Assembly (NCBI GenBank): GCA_021234535.1
Contig: CM037833.1
Location: 7,886,050 to 7,950,049, forward strand
Source of the DNA: Stichopus chloronotus
Taxonomy: Eukaryota; Echinodermata; Holothuroidea; Aspidochirotida; Stichopodidae
Length of the DNA: 64,000 nt
Reading direction: 5' to 3'
The notes beneath the pieces are model-generated. The model was not told the origin of the DNA. It saw only the letters and a program-made list of their open reading frames with translations, and did not search any database. The translations under genes and the position numbers were made by a program. Within the stretch, counting starts at the first letter, position 1, and each line of letters begins with the position of its first letter. This document shows positions 59,783 to 64,000 of this stretch, piece after piece.

Positions 59783-61298
59783 TTATGAAGCATATCTACA
59801 TTCCCAAAAAATATGGTCTAACGTAAACATTTCATTCTCTGTCTCGCAGAAAGTGCAATATGGGGAGTCTAACTTTCCCCTTAAGTGAAGCAGTCTATTA
59901 GTGGGGACCCTATGAATAAACCGAAATTCAAAATGTTGTATCCTAACTTCTGAAACAGACATCCACGGTGTGTAATAAAAACGAGACCAATCATTTTTAG
60001 TTACATTATCAAAAGTGTCGGCCCATTTCCTTGTCGTTATTGGATTTTCAGCAATAATATTTAGATATTTACTGGAAATAGATTGTGAAGATGTAAGGGA
60101 TTCCAAATAGTTATCAAACAAAACTTCATTAATATTCTGATTAGCATCATCATCAAACGACGAATCGCACCAGTTGGAGGGTTTGCTTTGCAATAAACCA
60201 AAACATACTGAGTGTGAAAGGTAAGCTTGTTATGTTAAATTTGCATTTAAAACTCTCAAAAGATACTGTAAAGGAATACCATGTCTGTCGAAGACATCTT
60301 CAACGTGGCGTAAATTCTTTTCAAATAATTGTTTATAAAAAATGACTTCACCGTTTACCTTTATGTCATAATTATTCCATAATATTTGAGTACCATAGCT
60401 ATCATAAGGTGATACATAAGAGATTACACCACGCTTGAACAACTTCCCTAACAAAGGTATTTCGAATAGAATTCACATCATCCGATTTGCAGTTACACTT
60501 GAATAGGAAACTGTGACCATATTTCTTTAAATATGAAAAAACTTCCAGGATCCATTAAAATTATTGCAGTAACGTTTAATCCACGTACATTTTACGCTCT
60601 TTATGAAACTGGAGATGTGTGTGACCTTTAGGCCTCCCAAGTTAATGGGATTTATAATCGTGGAACGTTTAACTTTATCTGGATTGCCAGCCCAAATAAA
60701 ATCAAAAATAGTACATTCAAGCTCTTTAATAAAAGTCAAGGCGGGTGGGGTTGGTAGCACAAGAAAAATATATACAAGTTGGGAAAGTCCAAAAGTTTTG
60801 AGAATAATGTTACGGCCAAAAGGTGTTAAATCTCGACTGGCCCAGGTACGGAGGCAATTTTTGAGACAAGAAAGTTTAGGCTGATAATTGAGGCGAAATA
60901 AGTGTCTCCATTGTGAGTAAGCACAATACCTAACATGGATACAGGACCCAAAGTAACATCTAAGTTAAAATCATTGAGAAGCAGTGGTCTATGATTAACA
61001 AAGGAGTCTAATGGAAACAAATGGGATTTAGAAAAATTGATTTTCAAACCCGATGACTGATTAAAGTTATGGAGAATAAATAACAGTTCACTCAAAGTTT
61101 CTTTACTACCATTAAGAATAAATGAAGTGTCATGGGCATATTGAAGAAAACGGGTTTCCGATCGGTTGATTGAAATACCTTTAATACCGGTAGAGTGGTT
61201 AACCTTTAATCCTTAACCTTTAATGCAAGCGTTACTACACAAAGAATACAAAGGTACGTGCTCAAAGGACAACCCTGTCTAAGGGACGTTCCATGGTA
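59783..61298 (-). mobile_element. Tx1/L1-like LINE fragment 2
   Basis: Minus-strand pieces: SLRQGCPLSTYLCILC (motif B, cut at 61298), SGLKINFSKSHLFPLD, CTIFDFIWAGNPDKVKR, INLGGLKVTHISSFIKSVKC, then VPTNRLLHLRG and CTFCETENEM...LDHIFWEC. Same family as fragment 1 but clearly diverged. Broken by frameshifts; its C-tail is missing, ending where fragment 1 starts. Confidence 0.8.
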
Positions 61299-61305
61299 TT
61301 TCTCT

Positions 61306-62796
61306 GTCGCGGACGGGACATTTTGCACAATTAAAACATTAATAACTCAAAATAGGTGATTTGCATGGTTGTGTAATATATTTATTCAGAATTAGCCTCC
61401 CTGAAATAAAACTCAAACTGTCTCCATTTTAGTAATAACATAAAAGATCATGTAATTATAGCCTCGTTAGGGTGAGTCGCGGACGGGACAGAAAATGGAC
61501 ATGGATTTTCAAGGGTTAAAGTGAAACTAAAATTGCTCTGAATGTGGGTTGAGTAAGGTGGGTTTGGTTAGCAAGTTATATTTAGGAACCACTTTCCTGT
61601 TACAAATTGTCATGAAAATTTGAAGGGACTACTCTTTAGACTGTGAAATTGATGTTTAAAAAAAAAAAAAACCAGCGTCGCGGACTGGACATTTCTCAAT
61701 GTGGCGGACGGGACAGCATTGATTTACACAAATTGTGCATGTCTCCCTTGATCGAATTAACATAAACAATGAACAACAGTGTGGACTCATGGGGTCTAAG
61801 CAAATACTTTAAAAGAATATATGTTCAACCACCTCCCCTGCCCCCTCCCAACCCTTCCCCCTATTGCAACCACTAGGAATTGACATACTGGCACCATGTT
61901 TCAATGGCAAAAGTAAGAGCCAAAACCAGTGATGAGGATTTGTAAGGTCCAGGCCTTATATGTTCAAGACAACCCCAAGCACTCTGCACCCCCTGAGAAC
62001 CATGTTTAAGCATGCATGCTAAGTGTGAATTACATAGAGCATGGGGCCTGGACCTTGATTCATGCGCACAAAAAATTTATCGTCTATACAATGAATAACC
62101 TAGATCCACAGTAAACTAGCAGAGGCCTACAAATCACATGCCTCTTACTCTAATATTAGCACACAGATATCCAGTAACTTCTACACTCCATAATGATTGT
62201 GATTCTACACGATAGAAAACCACATTGACCTGGACTCACTCCTATTAATCTCAAGTTGCTTTGCAAAAAATAAACTGTCACAAAGGTAGGTCCAGGTGCC
62301 ATTATGTAACAGAATTGCAGCGTGGACCCTATGAGGCTTTCAGAATAAACTATCAAATCTCACCTTGACTAAGGAATGATATGTGGAAGTAGATGAAGGT
62401 ACTGCAATGTGTACAATGTCACTGAAAAATGTCCCGTCCACGACAAAATGTCCCATCCGCTACAGTTTTTCATTAATTAATTACTCCGGTTAAATGAATG
62501 CAGTGGACAAAAGAAAGACAAAGGGGGTATTGTATTGAGGCAAATAAGAGAATTCTCAAAAAAGAAAAAAATGAACCAATTATTGCTGAGTAATGTTAAA
62601 AATCGTGTTGAAATTGTCGCTGACGGGACAATTCAATTTTTACAAATTAATTAGTATTAATTAGCAGTACAGCAGAAACTTTGAAATTGATTCATGATGT
62701 AACCTATAACATGCTAAATATGTCCTGACTACTTCTATGCCATTCCTCTTCTGTCCCATTATGTATTACCACGAAGGGTAATGTCCCGTCCGCGAC
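61306..62796. mobile_element. Putative DNA element with eight 15-bp GC-rich repeats
   Basis: GTCGCGGACGGGACA or a one- or two-base variant occurs on + at 61306, 61476, 61677, 61701 and 62616, and inverted at 62430, 62449 and 62782. The outermost two face inward and mark a 1.5-kb block that interrupts LINE fragment 2. Surroundings are AT-rich. No open frame of note; transposon class not recognised. Confidence 0.5.
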
Positions 62797-62975
62797 GCTG
62801 TTCCCGGGTTCGTTTACTCTGTTTATTAATTAATTACCACAAGAGTGATTTTCTTCCAGAAAAAAGTGTACCACTAGGAACTATGACTTGTGCACTTGGA
62901 TAATTGACTAATCACGGTTGGATACTTTGCATTTGAAATTTACACATTCATGTCCAAATTACTGTGGAATGCCCC

Positions 62976-63330
62976 TTAAAGGGAAATAGGGCGTTTGTTT
63001 TACAGAAAACATCCATATTTTTAAAACCAATGTTTGTGGATGCAGAATGATAGATCATTCAAAATAAGGAAGGACAGTAGTCTTTTTTTCCAAGAAATAA
63101 GTTTCTCACAGATAGAAACTCAGTTATTTATTGCTAAACACTAATTTGTTCACCCAAACTTTTCAAAATTCAAATGATGCATCTTCCGTTACTCATCACA
63201 TGCATAACTTTTTTAAGAGATAAAGCGTTGGCAGACGTTCATTGATGAAACTAAATGGTTTAATAATGACTAAAGCTATTTCTTTAGAATGTCATGTTGG
63301 TGTATTCTAAACGCCCTATTTCCCTTTGAC
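62976..63330. mobile_element. Short TIR element (AGGGAAATAGGGCGTTT)
   Basis: AAAGGGAAATAGGGCGTTT (62978-62996) is exactly mirrored at 63309-63327. TTAA at the left (62976-62979) faces TTGA at the right, so a TTAA-type MITE with one mutated target copy is likely. Confidence 0.65.
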
Positions 63331-64000
63331 TCCTCTTTAAATATTAAATGAATAGCCATTGTTACATACACATGCCTGCGCATTTAATAGAAGGTGTCAC
63401 AGGTTAAACTGGAGCGTAACATATATAGAAACCAAAGCTGTCAATAATCAAATAATGCTTTTAATTAATAGCGCTTGAATTTGCAAACATATATACAGTG
63501 AACACGTAGAAATGAATCAGGGTAAATCAATAACGGTGAAATAAGGAAGATTGATTCCAATCAATAGTGTTCTGTTTCCGATTTTCAAAAGGACAAAAAC
63601 TTTCCGACGAATGGTCTGTTCTTTATGAATTTATCTTGAAGTAAAACTGAAATAATTCGACAAACTGTTCTCTTCCCTTATGAAATACTGTCACCTTCTT
63701 GATGGTGAACTTATAGTTGGGCACGAGTCCCTCTTTCAAAACGTTATTTCCCTAGCAAAAGATAGGCTACTTCCCCATTAATGCCTTCTGGCTTACTTCC
63801 AAATGTAAGAGCTTGTCACTTAGCCATTAAATCTCTCCTGTCACATGAGCCATCTGAAACAATTAAAAACGTATGATTATTTTCTACTTTCAGCAGCAAT
63901 AATTTCCCATTTAATTAAACACATCCCCAGGAACTTACATTAACCCTTAGATTATTCTGCCACATACGTCAATCTGCCCGAAAAAGTGACATCTGCACAA
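63331..64000. other. Window end, no feature recognised
   Basis: AT-rich, no supported exon or repeat. Confidence 0.5.

Overview
The window is animal nuclear DNA: AT-rich, with short coding exons bounded by GT-AG introns, simple repeats, and LINE, Penelope-like, SINE and MITE remnants. Ig-ectodomain receptor-kinase exons together with this repeat mix suggest a marine invertebrate deuterostome, probably an echinoderm. That identification is inference; nothing here names a species. There are no bacterial-type genes, rRNAs, CRISPR arrays or operons.

The main content is a cluster of four related receptor-tyrosine-kinase-like loci sharing one exon/phase plan. Copy A (+, 98-8107) enters the window at its juxtamembrane region. 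Copy B (+, 16248-30828) is complete from signal peptide to stop: two Ig-like domains, a transmembrane exon, six small juxtamembrane exons and seven kinase-like exons. Copy C (+, 39329-42603) is a partial segmental duplicate of B holding only C-lobe exons. Copy D (-, 55994-49929) is an older inverted paralog with more normal receptor-kinase sequence. The kinase fold is recognisable, but catalysis is lost: A and B have Thr for the VAIK Lys, HPG for HRD and DFC for DFG; D keeps the Lys but reads HPV and DFV. Each copy also carries its own nonsense or frameshift lesion, so the locus looks like a birth-and-death cluster of receptor pseudokinases. B could still make short or secreted Ig products.

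Layout: 1-8.4 kb, copy A with two inserted MITEs (hAT-like 2338-2934 with an imperfect 8-bp target duplication; TTAA-type 7202-7815). 8.4-16.2 kb, intergenic with a Penelope-like endonuclease relic, a tRNA-derived SINE, an AT-rich TIR element, degenerate tandem repeats and another TTAA MITE. 16.2-31.6 kb, copy B, interrupted at 26465-30190 by a nearly full-length CR1/L2-like LINE (- strand) absent from the same position in C. 31.6-39 kb, relic LINE with an SGNH/esterase ORF1 (+) and a TTAA MITE with long TIRs ending 14 bp before the B/C duplication boundary. 39-44.3 kb, copy C. 44.3-49.9 kb, almost featureless. 49.9-56 kb, copy D. 57.9-61.3 kb, two tandem/nested Tx1/L1-like LINE fragments (-). 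61.3-62.8 kb, a block with eight copies of a 15-bp GC-rich motif ending in inverted copies. 63-63.3 kb, one more short TIR element.
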